This document shows positions 21,331-32,860 of a stretch of 64,000 bases of DNA, in pieces. A program made the translations under genes and the position numbers. Positions within the stretch are counted from its first letter, which is position 1; every line of letters begins with the position of its first letter. The stretch is from Melieria omissa (lineage: Eukaryota > Arthropoda > Insecta > Diptera > Ulidiidae): the NCBI GenBank assembly GCA_963971225.1, contig OZ020267.1, positions 70,717,718 to 70,781,717 on the forward strand. The letters run 5' to 3'. The notes below the pieces were generated by a model that was not told the DNA's origin, did not search any database, and saw nothing but the letters and a program-made list of their open reading frames with translations.

Positions 21331-22816
21331 TATTGGATGAAATCAAGAAGTGACTAGAGACTATTTCCATGAAACTATTTCAATGAAGCCACCGAGCTCT
21401 GCTAGTCAACTTTAAGCTAAGACAGCCGTTCATTGTTGCACTAACCTAACCTAACTTAACCAAATTTTATTATCTAATTCCTAAAAAGTCTGTCAAGGGC
21501 AACAATTTTTAAAAAGTTTCACTTTAGTCACAATTAACATAATAAATAATAACACAAATTGCACATTAAATACACTAAAGTTGCAAAAACTGACTGCCCA
21601 TAATTTCACTTTAAAATTTATTTAAATAGTTTCTCAACCAGTATTTTTTCATTAAAATAATTAAATAAAATTTCGGCAACTTTGACCTTTTCGTTGCAGT
21701 TCAAACATGTTTCTTGATTTAATGTGCACATAAAATGCAACCGTGCGTGAAATTACCAAATTACCAGCCGAGTGTGTGGGCTGAAAGTTAATAATTATAA
21801 ATTGTAAAATAACCGTTACTGCAAATTGAGCAATAAATTTGCATGTGTGGTGTGTGCACAAAAAATGTAAATCACACAAAAAGGGTTAACCCGAAAAAAG
21901 GTAAAAAAAAAAATCAACGCTGTTAATATCAGCAACAGCAATGCAGTGTTGATTATGTGCGGCATAAAAGTGATAACTACATTTTGTTGTTGTTGTTGTT
22001 GGTTGGTGTGCATAATTTGTGGTGAATTTTATGTGTTGTGTTTTTATATAAAACTGGCCAATTTTGTGGGTCGTGTAAAAAAATTCAACCTAAAACTGAA
22101 ATGGAATGAAATTTTATGATAAAAAATACAAAAATTTATTGCGCATAGTACAATTTTCTTTTGTGAAATGAAATGAAAATTTAAATGAAAAGAATGAAAA
22201 GACATGCAATTTTATGAAAATTTACTAACCTTAATTTTCATAAAATTTTATTTCTTTTCAATAGGTGGCTGTCTGTTCATGGCACTTCTGGGTGAAAGAC
22301 ACATTTGGGCCTCGAAATGGGCTCGTTGTGATACCACAAGTGGAAAGTGATCTGTCTTGCTGCAAATTTTATGATAGTGATGAGAAGAATACACAAAATT
22401 TATTGCTAATAGTGGCAATTTTCTGACGCAAAACACAAAGTGCCTTCATGCATGTTTGCATGTGTGTATGTATGGGTGTATGTATGTGTGTGTGTGTGCA
22501 AGTAAAAATGATATATTCCACTTGTTATCACCTCTGACAGCGCAACAAATATGTCTACTTTATTTTATTATCGGAAAATGTCCGTTTCCCTTTTCCGTTG
22601 GTGTTGTTCAGCTTATTCAGCCAAAGATATTCATACGTACATATGTCTGCGTGTGTGTGTTAGTGTGTGTTTGTGCGTGCAGAATTTTCAATTTTGCACA
22701 TTTCTTGTTATGACTGAGAATTTCTCTTAAGAGAGAAATTCCTTATATCGACAAATTGTACGTGTCATTGCGTGCTGGTGTCAGTGTTGCCAGATGAATT
22801 TCAAGCAATCCAACTA
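21331..22816. other. No gene recognised
   Basis: CTAACCTAACCTAACTTAAC at about 21441 is a short interstitial CCTAA-type run. The rest is AT-rich with GT and GTT microsatellites (21980-22003, 22456-22500). Confidence 0.65.
22718..22741. other. Near-palindrome around CTTAAG
   Basis: GAATTTCTCTTAAGAGAGAA continues to ATTC. The arms pair except for a two-base AG excess. Confidence 0.6.
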
Positions 22817-23379
22817 TCAAGTGTACAACTTTGCTTCCGCCGTTTTTTCCAAAATTAAAAGCTTTATTGCGAAAAAGTGCTTACAGATGTATTATTCAAA
22901 GTATTGTCCGTCGCTAGCGACAACTTTCTCCCATCTTTCCGGCAATTTTCGGATCCCGGCTCGAAAAAAGGAGTCCTCTTTTGACGCTATCCATGAAGCA
23001 ATCCATTTTTCCAATTCTTCGAAGGATTGAAAATGTTGATCTGCCAGGCCGTGTGCCATCGAACGGAATAGGTGGAAGTCAGAAGGGGCGACATCTGGGG
23101 AATACGGCGGGTGGGGCAAGACTTCCCATTTCAGCGTTTCCAGGTACTTTTTGACCACTTTTGCGACGTGAGGCCGACGTGTTTGTCTTCGACATCGAAA
23201 TCACCATTTTCGAGCGTGAATAATACGAAAACAAGAACAACTGTCACTGAAACGGCGATGACAATTCGTTAGGCACTGTCCACACTCACTTTAAAGGCAT
23301 TACCATCTATGTATTTCAACCAGCCTCAGCCGGTACAGCCACCTATCGGAAAACGGCGGAAGCAAAGTTGTACACCTGA
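22817..23379 (-). mobile_element. Internally deleted mariner element, copy 2 (563 bp)
   Basis: Same termini (TCAAGTGTACAAC... and ...GTTGTACACCTGA) with TA on each side (22815-22816, 23380-23381). It keeps only the C-terminal transposase frame (minus strand, 22892-23158) from VKKYLETLKWEVLPHPP onward, including the third catalytic Asp, plus a short piece of N-terminal codons and the far terminus. One breakpoint falls at shared CATTTT(CGAGC). It is a shorter, MITE-like derivative of the copy at 13 kb. Confidence 0.92.
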
Positions 23380-23381
23380 TA

Positions 23382-24297
23382 AAATGAAGGAACTTCAAAA
23401 TTTCCTAAATTACAAATCCTCAATATATCTGAACAAGGTGTTGATGTAAAAAAGCAACCTGGTTAATATAAAAATAAAATATCATAAAATTTCCCCCCAA
23501 TCCAAACAACTAAACCTCAAATCTAGGAAGGAAAACCCCTAATCTGGCAACACTGGCTGGCGTAGCGACTACGACTACATGAATTTGTATGTATGTATGT
23601 ATATATGTATCATATGTATATATGTACAAATGTACCATTGTACAACTGCTGCAAACTTGTGCAATAAAAGTGGGTAATAAAAATGAAATAAAAATTGTTG
23701 CCATACAAATTGACGCTTATCAGTAACACACGCTTTCGTATTGATGAAGTAATGCAACACACAGACACATACACACTTGCATACACACATACATACATAC
23801 GTACAGATATTCAGTAAAATTTCGACATAAATTTGCAGCGTTTTATTGTTGTTGTTTGTGCTTGATTAGAAGCGAAAAAAATTGCTTGCATTTTGTGTTA
23901 AAAAATATGAAATAATATCCTTTGGCACTGCCCGTAGCTGAGTAAAAGTATTCATTGTGATTATATGAAAGCAATAATGAAATTGTGTTGTGAACTTTTT
24001 CGAAAATATTGTAGTTGGTTGTAGAGCGCAAAAATATGCAAATTATCTTCAGTTGTGGTCGAAAACTATAAAAATATTTAATTACAAGGCACACAGCGCT
24101 AGCAGTCGTTAACCCTTGACTCTTAAAACAGTATAACATGTATGTACTAGGGTTGTCTGAAAAGTTCCTGAACTCAATTTGTAGTCAACACCTTTTAATC
24201 GAAAATCGAGAGAAAATAAAGCAATCAAAAAGATCCAAGTAACCAAGAAGGTAGCAAGTAGGAAGGAGCCGCTGTCCCAGAGAGGAGCCCACGCAAG
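23382..24297. other. No gene recognised
   Basis: ATGT/GTAT microsatellite at 23585-23640 and ACAC/ATAC at 23755-23800. AGGGTTGTCTGAAAAGTTCC at 24151 resembles a mariner terminus but no partner end was found. Confidence 0.6.
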
Positions 24298-25620
24298 TCA
24301 TGAAGGCCTTAAGGAACTTAAGATAGACCCAGCCAAGAGGACTATTCACAGTCTATTAGGTTTCAAAATGAATTCAAACTGGTTCAATGACTGAGAACCC
24401 GACTTCTTGAGAGTCTTGTTAGCCAAAAGATACCAATTAACCTGAGCCCAATGAATGAGGATCTGGTTCTTTGGAACCAAAAACCTTAAATGAAAAGTCT
24501 TAAAAGCCAAGAGAAACAAAAAGACACCAAATAACCATGAAGGCCTTAAGAAACTTAGGATAGACGCAGCCAATAGGACTATTCACAGTCTACTAGGTTT
24601 CGAAATGAGTTCAATCTGGTTCAATGACTGAGAACCAGACTTCTTGAGAGTCTTGTTAGCCAAAAGATACCAATTAACCTGAGCCCAATGAATGAGGATC
24701 TGGTTCTTTGGAACCAAAAACCTTAAATGAAAAGTCTTGAAAGCCAAGAGAAACAAAAAGACACCAAATAACCTGAGTCGACACCAAGACACCTGAGTCG
24801 ATTCAGTGAGGATCTGTTTGGTTGGAACCAGGAATTTGAAAGAAAAATGAATCCATGAACAAGACACCAACTAACTTGGGCCTTGTCAGTGAGGATCTTT
24901 TTCGTTGGAACCAAAAACTTGAAATCTCGAGTCTTGAAAGCCAAAAGAAACCATCAAAAAGATACCAATTAACCTGAGCCCAGTCAGTGAGAATCTGTTT
25001 CGTTGGAACCAGGAACTTGAAAGAAAAATGAATCCATCAAGAAGACACCAAATAACCTGGGACTAGTCAGTGAGGATCTTTTGCGTTGGAACCAAAATCT
25101 TAAAATCAAGAGTCTTAAAAGCTCAAAGAAACCATAAAAAGGTACCAATTAACCTGAGCCCAGTCAGTGAGGATCTGTTTCGCTTGGAACAGAAACTTGA
25201 AATCTCAAGTCTTGAAAGCCAAAAGAAAACCATCAAAAAGATGCCAATTAAACTGAGCCCAGTCAGTGAGGGTCTGTTTCGTTGGAACCAGGAACTTGGA
25301 AAAAAATGAATCCATCAACAAGACACCAACTAACTTGGGCCTTGTCAGTGAGGATCTTTTTCGTTGGAACCAAAAACTTGAAATCTCGAGTCTTGAAAGC
25401 CAAAAGAAACCCTGAAAAAGGTAACAATTAAACTGAGCCCAGTCAGTGAGGATTTGTTTCGTTGGAACCAAAAACTTAAAATCTCGAGTCTTGAGAGCCA
25501 AAAGCAACCATCAAAAAGGTACCAATTAAACTGAGCCTTGTCAATGTGGATCTGGTTCGTTGGAAACAGACACTTGAAATTAAAAATCTTGAATGAATCC
25601 TTCAAAAAGATACAAAGTAA
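24298..25620. repeat. Compound tandem array: 237-bp duplication then alternating 83- and about 98-bp units
   Basis: A near-identical 237-bp duplication starts at 24299 and 24536. It is followed by units around CAGTGAGGATCTGTTTCGTTGG at 24807, 24890, 24988, 25071, 25168, 25267, 25350, 25447 and 25546, with spacings 83, 98, 83, 97, 99, 83, 97, 99. Minus-strand open frames through it repeat FLVPTK.ILT-like peptides, but the unit lengths are not multiples of three. Confidence 0.85.
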
Positions 25621-26859
25621 AATTTAACAAAGTGAAACAAAAGACTCGATGGTGTAAAAAAACCTAACCCTGAGCTTTAATTGAGTTCTGTAGTTATTCA
25701 GCAAAGCTGCTTTTCTCCTTTCATTACCCATTAAAATGAATAAACAAATACTTTATTGAAAGCGAAGAAGCCCAAAAAGTGCGCCTTCATACCAAAGGAT
25801 TGTGCAAAGTGTATGAAAAAAGGTCTTTTAAAATCAATTGCAAGACTCTTTCTGGTTCTTGTTTTTCCTTGTTGAACCATTTTAACTTCTTTTTGAAGTT
25901 TTACTTCATTTTTTTGTTGCAAACTTTTTGTTGCTCAACTCGTTGTGTATATTTTCCCTTAAACAAATTTTGCATTTGCATCTGTGCTCCACTTTATGCT
26001 CATCAATACTTAATTTATTGCGCCTTTGTGGCTGTCAGTTTAATGTTTTTTCGGAGCTTTTGGAGTAACGAAAAGTTTGCTACCACCAGCCTTTTCCACT
26101 TCGCACACAACAACATTTCGCAGCCTTTTTCGATTCGACACTTATTTATTTTTTTTTTTGCCATTTCAGCCGAGTTGTGAAAGCTGCAAATTGAAAATTC
26201 TGTAACAAAATTTTAGGTTTTTTGGGCTCGCGCGCCCTCTGCGTAATTTGCACTTTTACTACACTTTCTCACTAACTTTTTTATTGCTTGCGCACTTTTT
26301 TCATTTGGATCTTTTAATGAATATGGCTGCGTGCGCCACAACGATAACTTGGTCGATATGCGCACAAGTGATGCATTCGGGTGCATACGTGCAACTTGGA
26401 AAAAAACGTAGTAAAGTAGTAAAATTAATTTGTGTTGAATATGTAATGGAAACAAAAATAAAGAAAATGCGCAACAAAAAATTGCATAAATCATAAATGG
26501 GTCAGAAGCAGAAAAGTTACAACAAAATGTAAATCAGTGAATGTTGAAAAAGGAGTAAAAGTAAAATAGTAAAAGTACTTTTGTAGTGGCGACAGACATT
26601 TTTGGTTGCACCGTAGCGCCTTTTGCTGTGTTGAAGATTGAACTTCTGTTGTTGTTGTTGTTGTTGTTGTTCATTTATTGACCTTTTGTGAATGAAAAGC
26701 TGGGGGTATGAAAATTTCAAATGCACTTTTTGCAGTCAGTTTTTTATGGTTTTATTATGAATATTTTTACATGTAACTCTTAAGTTGTAAAGAATTTTTG
26801 CTTTAATTTGGATTTTTCTGCTCTTTTTGACTTTGCAGTTTCTTTGAAAGAGCACCGTC

Positions 26860-27142
26860 AATGCTTTCGGATCGAACGTAAAAGACAAAGAGAAAACAAC
26901 AGCAACGTTGGCGCTTGGCTATTTGGTTTGTTTGAAAATTGAAAAGCGGCGCTCAAAGGCTCAGAGAGACACGCGAACAACGGCAAAAGTGAGCAAACAA
27001 ATAAAAACGAAGCAGCGACATTTCATTGCACACACAGCAACTGACCAAACAGACCAGCAACAGTGATAGCAACAGGAGCAACGGAACAAAAGTCGTGAAC
27101 GCAGCCAACACATCCTTCGACCCTCTGAAACGAGCGCACAAA
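26860..27142 (+). other. Possible untranslated 5' exon (donor at 27143)
   Basis: A moderately GC-richer, purine/AC-rich stretch with many AACAGCAACG-type words, like fly 5' leaders, ends at AA|GTAAGTAC, a near-perfect donor. It lies on the same strand as Fur1 and about 30 kb upstream of its coding exon, so it could be an alternative leader exon. No start site is defined and no coding frame is recognised. Confidence 0.25.
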
Positions 27143-27837
27143 GTAAGTACAGACGTGTCTATGGAAAAGTTGAAGCAGCTGAAATGTACTTTGCCATTTG
27201 CATTTCAACTTGCAGCCAGTGTTGAAATAATAGTAACTGTAGTAGCGGAAAGCGGGGAGTAGAGAGAATAGTAGTGAAAATCTGGAATGTGGCGGGCAAA
27301 ACTGGCAAATTTGCATTTCATATTAAACGTGATTTGTTGTTGTAGAACATACACACATACAAAAAAACATACGAATGCATTTATAATGTGTGTGTGTGCG
27401 GCGCGTAGTTTGCGGCAAAAAAGGGTAATCAGCAAATGTTTTGCTTACACATATTTGGTACGCCGTCGTTGGCATGGCCAACAGCCAACAGCCAGAAGCG
27501 TCAGATTGCAGCAGCCACACAACGCACTTAAACGCTAAAAGCTTTCCAAATGCACATTTGCTCTCATGAGGAATTTAAATGAAAAGTCAGACTAAACCAT
27601 ATAAAAGTACAATAAATGAGGCACAAATTTTAATGCATTTTAAAATTATTGTCAAGAAGTGAAAATATTTAAATGTAAAATTTTGATTTAAGAAAGACAG
27701 CAAGTGATTTTCTGACTGTGATCTTGTTGGCATTTTTCAGGTTAGGTATTGAGCACTTTAGGAACCCAATCTAAAGATGTTCACAAAGTGTAGTTTATTA
27801 GTTTAGTAGTTTAAATGACATTTTCAGAGAAAAAAAT

Positions 27838-27905
27838 ATGCTTTCGGAGTCTTTCGGAGTTTTTCGGAGTTTTCGGAGTCTTTCGGAGTTTTTTCGGAGT
27901 CGTTC
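27838..27905 (+). repeat. TTTCGGAGT nonamer repeat
   Basis: About seven imperfect copies of CTTTCGGAGT/TTTTCGGAGT. The same word recurs inside the 29.4-30.0 kb duplication. Confidence 0.85.
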
Positions 27906-29404
27906 AAAATATGAAAAAGTTAATTTAAAAGGCAAAAATATCCTCAAATTAAATTTTTTCTTAAGAAATTGTATCAGTTGTGCATATCCTCTATTTGAAT
28001 TAGATTTTTTATTTACTAATTTGCTCCCCTTTTTTTCTTTTCTTTGTTATTCCTTAAATGCTTTTCATGAAAACTTATAAGTAAACCTCAAACTCCTCAA
28101 ATGATATCAATTTGTTAAAAAATCAATAGAGACATAAATTAAAAAAATTTAACTAAAAAATAAAAAGTAAAATTAAGAATAAAACTAAAATAAAAAAATA
28201 ATAAATAAAAAAAAAATAAAATTAAATTCAATTAAAACTAAAAAATTTGGTTTTCAGTTGCATTCTTTTTTTATTTAAGATTGGTTATTTATTGCACTTT
28301 GTGGTTTACCTATTTTTGCATTTAATTAATTTTTCTCTTTTCGTAAAATTATCAAATTATGTATTTGTTTGAACGTAAAAACATATCCTTGAATTACTGT
28401 TTTTTTTTAATTTTTTCAGTTTTTTTATTGGTTTTATTTAAATTTCTTATATATTGATATATATCGTTCTTGATTTACCTATTTGTCCCATTTCTCAATA
28501 TTTCTCTTGAAAAGAAACAAACAAATATTTCAAAAAATCGTCAGATCAACTTATTCATAAAAAAGTAGAAATATCTAAAAATTAATTTTTTTTCAGTTAA
28601 ATGTTTTCACTTGCGCTCCCATTTTATTTTGATTTTTTCTCTTTCTTTTTCCTATCTCCTTGATTTTCCTATCTTCTCATTCCCTGAATTCTTATCATGA
28701 AAAGTTGCACTTAAATGTTTCTAAATTTACCAAATCATGAACTCATTTGTACCATTCTTTTGTTCAGTCATTCTTTTTCTCTCTGCGGCTCATAAAATTC
28801 AATTTGTTTGCCTATGTCTCTATTGTGCTGAAGAAAAATTAAAAGTGATTAGTGAAAGTGAAAGACAAATGCTGCGAAAACTGTACAAAGGGCCAAAAAG
28901 TGCATCATTACAAACGATATTCAAAGCACAAAGAAAACTACGAACAAACATTTACAAAGCGAAAAAAAATGTGTTGGCCGTAAAAGAAATCATAGCATAG
29001 TTGGTAGCGCCAAGAAAAGTCCAAGTGAGAGAGAGAGAGAAAACGGGTTGAAAATGGTTGTAAGTAAAACGCGCTTTTAATGAGAAATTATGGCATAATT
29101 ATTTTTGTACCAGTTGCTATTTGCATATTGCAAAACGGCAAAAGCAATGCAAGCGGCAAACTGTCAGTACAAGCTGGCTGAATGCAATGTGTCAGGCACT
29201 ATCGGTGTGTGTTTACGTTCGCCTAGCGCACCAAACGCTGTCATTTACAAGTAACAACAAAAATGACAGTACAAAAGAGCACCCAACCAACAACACGCAC
29301 GAATAAACACATTACGAAAATTGTTCAAGAAGGAGATAATTATAAAGTGCAGCAAGTTAAAGGACAAATAGCAGTTAAGAGAAGGTAGAAATGTGTTGTG
29401 TGTG

Positions 29405-30000
29405 GCTGTAGGTAATTTTTAGGTAACTTAAATATGGTTTTGGATAGTTTTTAAACGTCTTAAAGTAGTATAAAGTTTTTAGAAGTTTTTCGGAGTCTTT
29501 CGGAGTTTTTCGGAGTTGTGCGAAATTACTCGTATTACCTTAAGACTGCATTTTAAAGTAGTTTTAAGTTATAAAAAAACTACTAGATGCCTTTGAAAGT
29601 CTTTCGGAGTAAAAATATGTACCTAAGATGTAAGAAATGATGTAAAAAATTTTGTTTTACTGAGTCATCCTTTAAGTTAGGCAAGATTGAGAAAAATGTA
29701 CAGCCGAATATTAGAATGTAACTCAAATATGGTTTTTGGGTCGTTTTTAAGTATTTTAAAGTAGTATAGAGTTTTTCGGAGTTTTTCGAAGTCTTTCGGA
29801 GTTTTTCGGAGTTGTACACAATTGCTCGTATTACCTTAAGACTTCATTTTAAAGTAGTTTTAAAATATAAAAAAACGATTAGGTGTAATTGAAACTCTTT
29901 CGTAGTACATATTTTTACACCTAAAATGTATGAAATGATGTAAAAAATATTGTCATCCTTTAATTTAGGCAAGATTAAGAAAAATTGTCAGCCAAACGTT
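29405..30000. repeat. Tandem duplication, 2 units of about 295 bp
   Basis: Both units have AAATATGGTTTT.GG, CTTTCGGAGTTTTTCGGAGTT, CTCGTATTACCTTAAGACT and CATCCTTTAA.TTAGGCAAGATT. AATATGG landmarks at 29431 and 29726. Confidence 0.85.
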
Positions 30001-31499
30001 AGCTTTAGTTAGTTGTTCTAATGACAATTTAAAGAAAAAACAAACAATCCTTCTGCGGGTGCTGTTCCAAACGTGGCAGATTGAAGGAGTCGTAATTTCG
30101 CTGGCACAGCCACCAAGCCACTTTCCCTCTCAACTCGCTACAACTTCCTCGGCCACTGCAACAGCTGCTCATCTCAGCTAAAGAGAACCGACAGCATTGT
30201 AATGGCGACGACAGGATTGCAGATGGCAAACAAATAAATAGCAACAAAAAGTCTGCTGCAGTTTTTTAAGGCGCAAAAAACGAAGGAATGGAAAGTTAAA
30301 AGCCACTTTCGAAATGAAGTGAAACAAACCGAAGCCAGATGAACGGCACAAAGTAGAGCAGCGACGTCACATTGAAGTAGGAATGAATGCAGCGCCTGCT
30401 GCAATTTTCATACTGTATGTACGTTTATTTTGTTGTCGGTGCTGAAAATGAAGAAGCAAAAAACGCAACGACAACGTTGCCACCTCGCCGAACTGTCAGT
30501 ACGTAGCGTGGCTCGGTCGAAGGGGCCGAAACAAAGCGCAACGTTGAATTTCTTAAAAGCCCGGAAATGCTTGAAAATCCGCAACGCAGCGCAGCGCAGC
30601 GCTTAACGTGAATGCCTAACGCAATTGTTGTTGTTGTTGGTAGGGAAATCATTGCTGAGTTTTTCATTGCTAGGCATTTGTTTGTTGTATGAATGCTTGT
30701 TTGTCTGCTTGTTTGGGTGTTTTTTTGTTTGGGAGGCGGCAGATGTGACGCAACCAAAGAGCTCACGAAGACAGCAAAGAACACAGGAAGTGCAGGATTA
30801 TTTGATGTTGTTGTTGTTGTAATTGTGTGTTGTTTTGCTGCCGTTGCTAATGCTTGGCTTGCTGCAAATGGCTGGGAAATTGCAGCTTACAAAAACAAGA
30901 ACAATATCAACATCAACATTGGTAGAAACAAACGCGTAGCTGATGAAACATTACAATGTTAATCTGTAAAGCTTTATGCTGCATGCACTGAAAAAGAATC
31001 TTATACAATAACAACAAAGCGGCAAAAATAAAGCTGCACACAAACAAAGCCACACGAGAAAGGAATAAGTACCACACACACATGGATTCGCACAAAACGG
31101 GCGCAACAGCAACAAGGCGAGATTGCAGCGAAGCTTTGGTCTGACAAGGAAGTGCCATAAGGATTTGCTGACAACAACAACAAGAACAAGTACGAGTGTG
31201 TAACAAACAACTGTAGCAAACATTAAAGCGTTAGTTAGGCCTATGTCCCTAACATTGGCAGTGAGCAAGGAGCCGGTTCGTTGCTGTTGCCTTTTTAATG
31301 ATTGTCGTCCTTGCTTTGGGGGCGCACAGTCTCAGGGCAAAGCGCTAAGATGAAATACTAATTTTTGCTCTTTTGCATGTGCTTAGCTTAGGGTTTTGTT
31401 GTTGTGGTGGGGTTTTTATGAATGCTTTGCGAACGCATGTCTAAACGTTGGCAGCGCCACATTTTCCGTAATTAGGACCCGTTGTTAATGCTGTTAAAA
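30001..31499. other. No gene recognised
   Basis: Moderate GC. CGCAGCG repeat at 30585-30602 and TTG runs near 30625 and 30805. Several 60-120 codon open frames on both strands overlap and lack domains. Confidence 0.6.
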
Positions 31500-31990
31500 G
31501 TCGGATAAAGCAGTAAGTCGCAATACGCTTCTTTGATCTTAAAGACATTTTGTGTGAGATGCATATAGACGGCAACTGGTCCTTAGTTTAGTTGGGATAC
31601 GAACCCATGACTCGCTGACTTGTGGTTCAATGCATTTACACTGGAATGTCCGATAAAGTCAACATCCTTTCTCCCAACCTATATATCCTTCCGGAACCCC
31701 TGCTCGTTGGCTCGTTTATAAAAAAAAAACAAAAAAAAGACTTCGTTGAGGTCTGTTATTGAAATATTTGGCTTTAAAGAGATTTTGTGTGAAATGGAAG
31801 TGGCTGGTGAAATAAACGCTATGTTGGCTTTTTTTGGTTAAGTTGGGATTCGAACCCATTACTCGCTGACTTGTGGTTCAATGCATTAAGACTGGAATGT
31901 GGACTGGTAGTCAAAATGACTTCTTTGAGGTCTAAGTTGAAATTCGAACCCATGAGTCAAAATGACTTTTTTGATATTTTTTTGGGCTTT
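31500..31990 (-). repeat. Tandem duplication (about 255 bp) with tRNA-like B-box words
   Basis: The word GACTCGCTGACTTGTGGTTC and flanks appear twice (about 31600 and 31860). Reversed, they read CCACAAGTCAGCGAGTCATGG followed closely by GGTTCG(A/T)ATCCCA, which resembles the anticodon-to-T-arm part of a tRNA or tRNA SINE. A third GATTCGAACCC-like word lies near 31926. No A box was found. Confidence 0.5.
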
Positions 31991-32559
31991 CTGAAAGAAA
32001 ATCTTACTTAAATACTTTCACTATTCTTTAAAGCCAAATAAAATAACAAACGTTAAAAATATTCGATTTCCTATTTTGAAACATAATTCCATATCAGTAT
32101 TTGAGTTTAGCTGGCATGAACGCTAAAAATCAAAACTCGGAACCATAGAATTTTTGCAAGATGCTTCATTTCAGTGGTTCAGGATTTTTTCAAACCACTG
32201 GTTCGGTTCATGAAACGGTTCGAATTATGTCTTCAACTAGCGATTCGGTTCAAAAACCGGTTAACGGTTAACTTGAGAAATAAATTCTATAAAAGATTGA
32301 GCACTTAGACTTCGTTCAAGTTCTTAAGTTTACCAGATACTTATTCGAACTTAACGTTAAGAGTTACCTTAGAGATCAAAAAATATACGAGCCCTTCTTA
32401 TAAGCTTCTTTTTATAGAGGTTTGGCCTTTATTTTGGGCAACTCCTTCACTCTCTTAATGAGAGGAATACCCAAATGAGCTAATTGTAAGCTTGAGAGCG
32501 CAGAGCAGTGCCAGAGCAAAAGTTCCAGAACTTCTCTCACACCCTAAAAATGCAAGCAG

Positions 32560-32860
32560 GTAGTTCAATTGGCTCAGGGTTGCATCTAGAAGAAGGTGTC
32601 ATAGGGGAGACAACTCCCTATTTGCCACTTTGCATTAGTTTTCAGGTTATTTTCTGGCTTGCAGTCAAAATCGAACCAACTGAATCAAGGGAAGATGTTT
32701 CAGAGTGCCTCTCTTTTAATTGGCACAGGGTTGCATCTACAACAGGGTGTCATAGGGGCGCAGCTTCTTAAGTATTTGCCACTGTGTATCAGTTCTCATC
32801 TTATTTTCTTGTTGAAGTCAAAGACAACAACTGAGACAGTAAAAATGTTGCATTGATTCT
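32560..32860. repeat. Tandem duplication, 2 units of 151 bp
   Basis: CAATTGGCTCAGGGTTGCAT and AATTGGCACAGGGTTGCAT lie 151 bp apart. Both are followed by GGTGTCATAGGGG and TATTTGCCACT. Each copy also has a GTCAAA...AACTGA tail. Confidence 0.8.

Larger units (their letters stand above)
25621..29404. other. No coding gene recognised
   Basis: 25.7-27.6 kb is mixed sequence with TTG runs and the possible noncoding exon (26860-27142). 27.9-28.7 kb is T/A-rich, with decayed TAAAA-type repeats at about 28140-28250. A GAGAGA tract lies at 29026-29041. CTCF-core-like GCAGAGGGCG (reverse) at about 26232. Confidence 0.6.

Noticed and set aside
21440..21462. Interstitial telomere (CCTAACCTAA)
   Set aside because: Only about four imperfect repeats, and flies lack TTAGG telomeres; such words are common in fly non-coding DNA.
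24149..24175. Mariner terminus (GGGTTGTCTGAAAAGTTCC)
   Set aside because: Suggestive, but no partner end, TA pair or transposase nearby.
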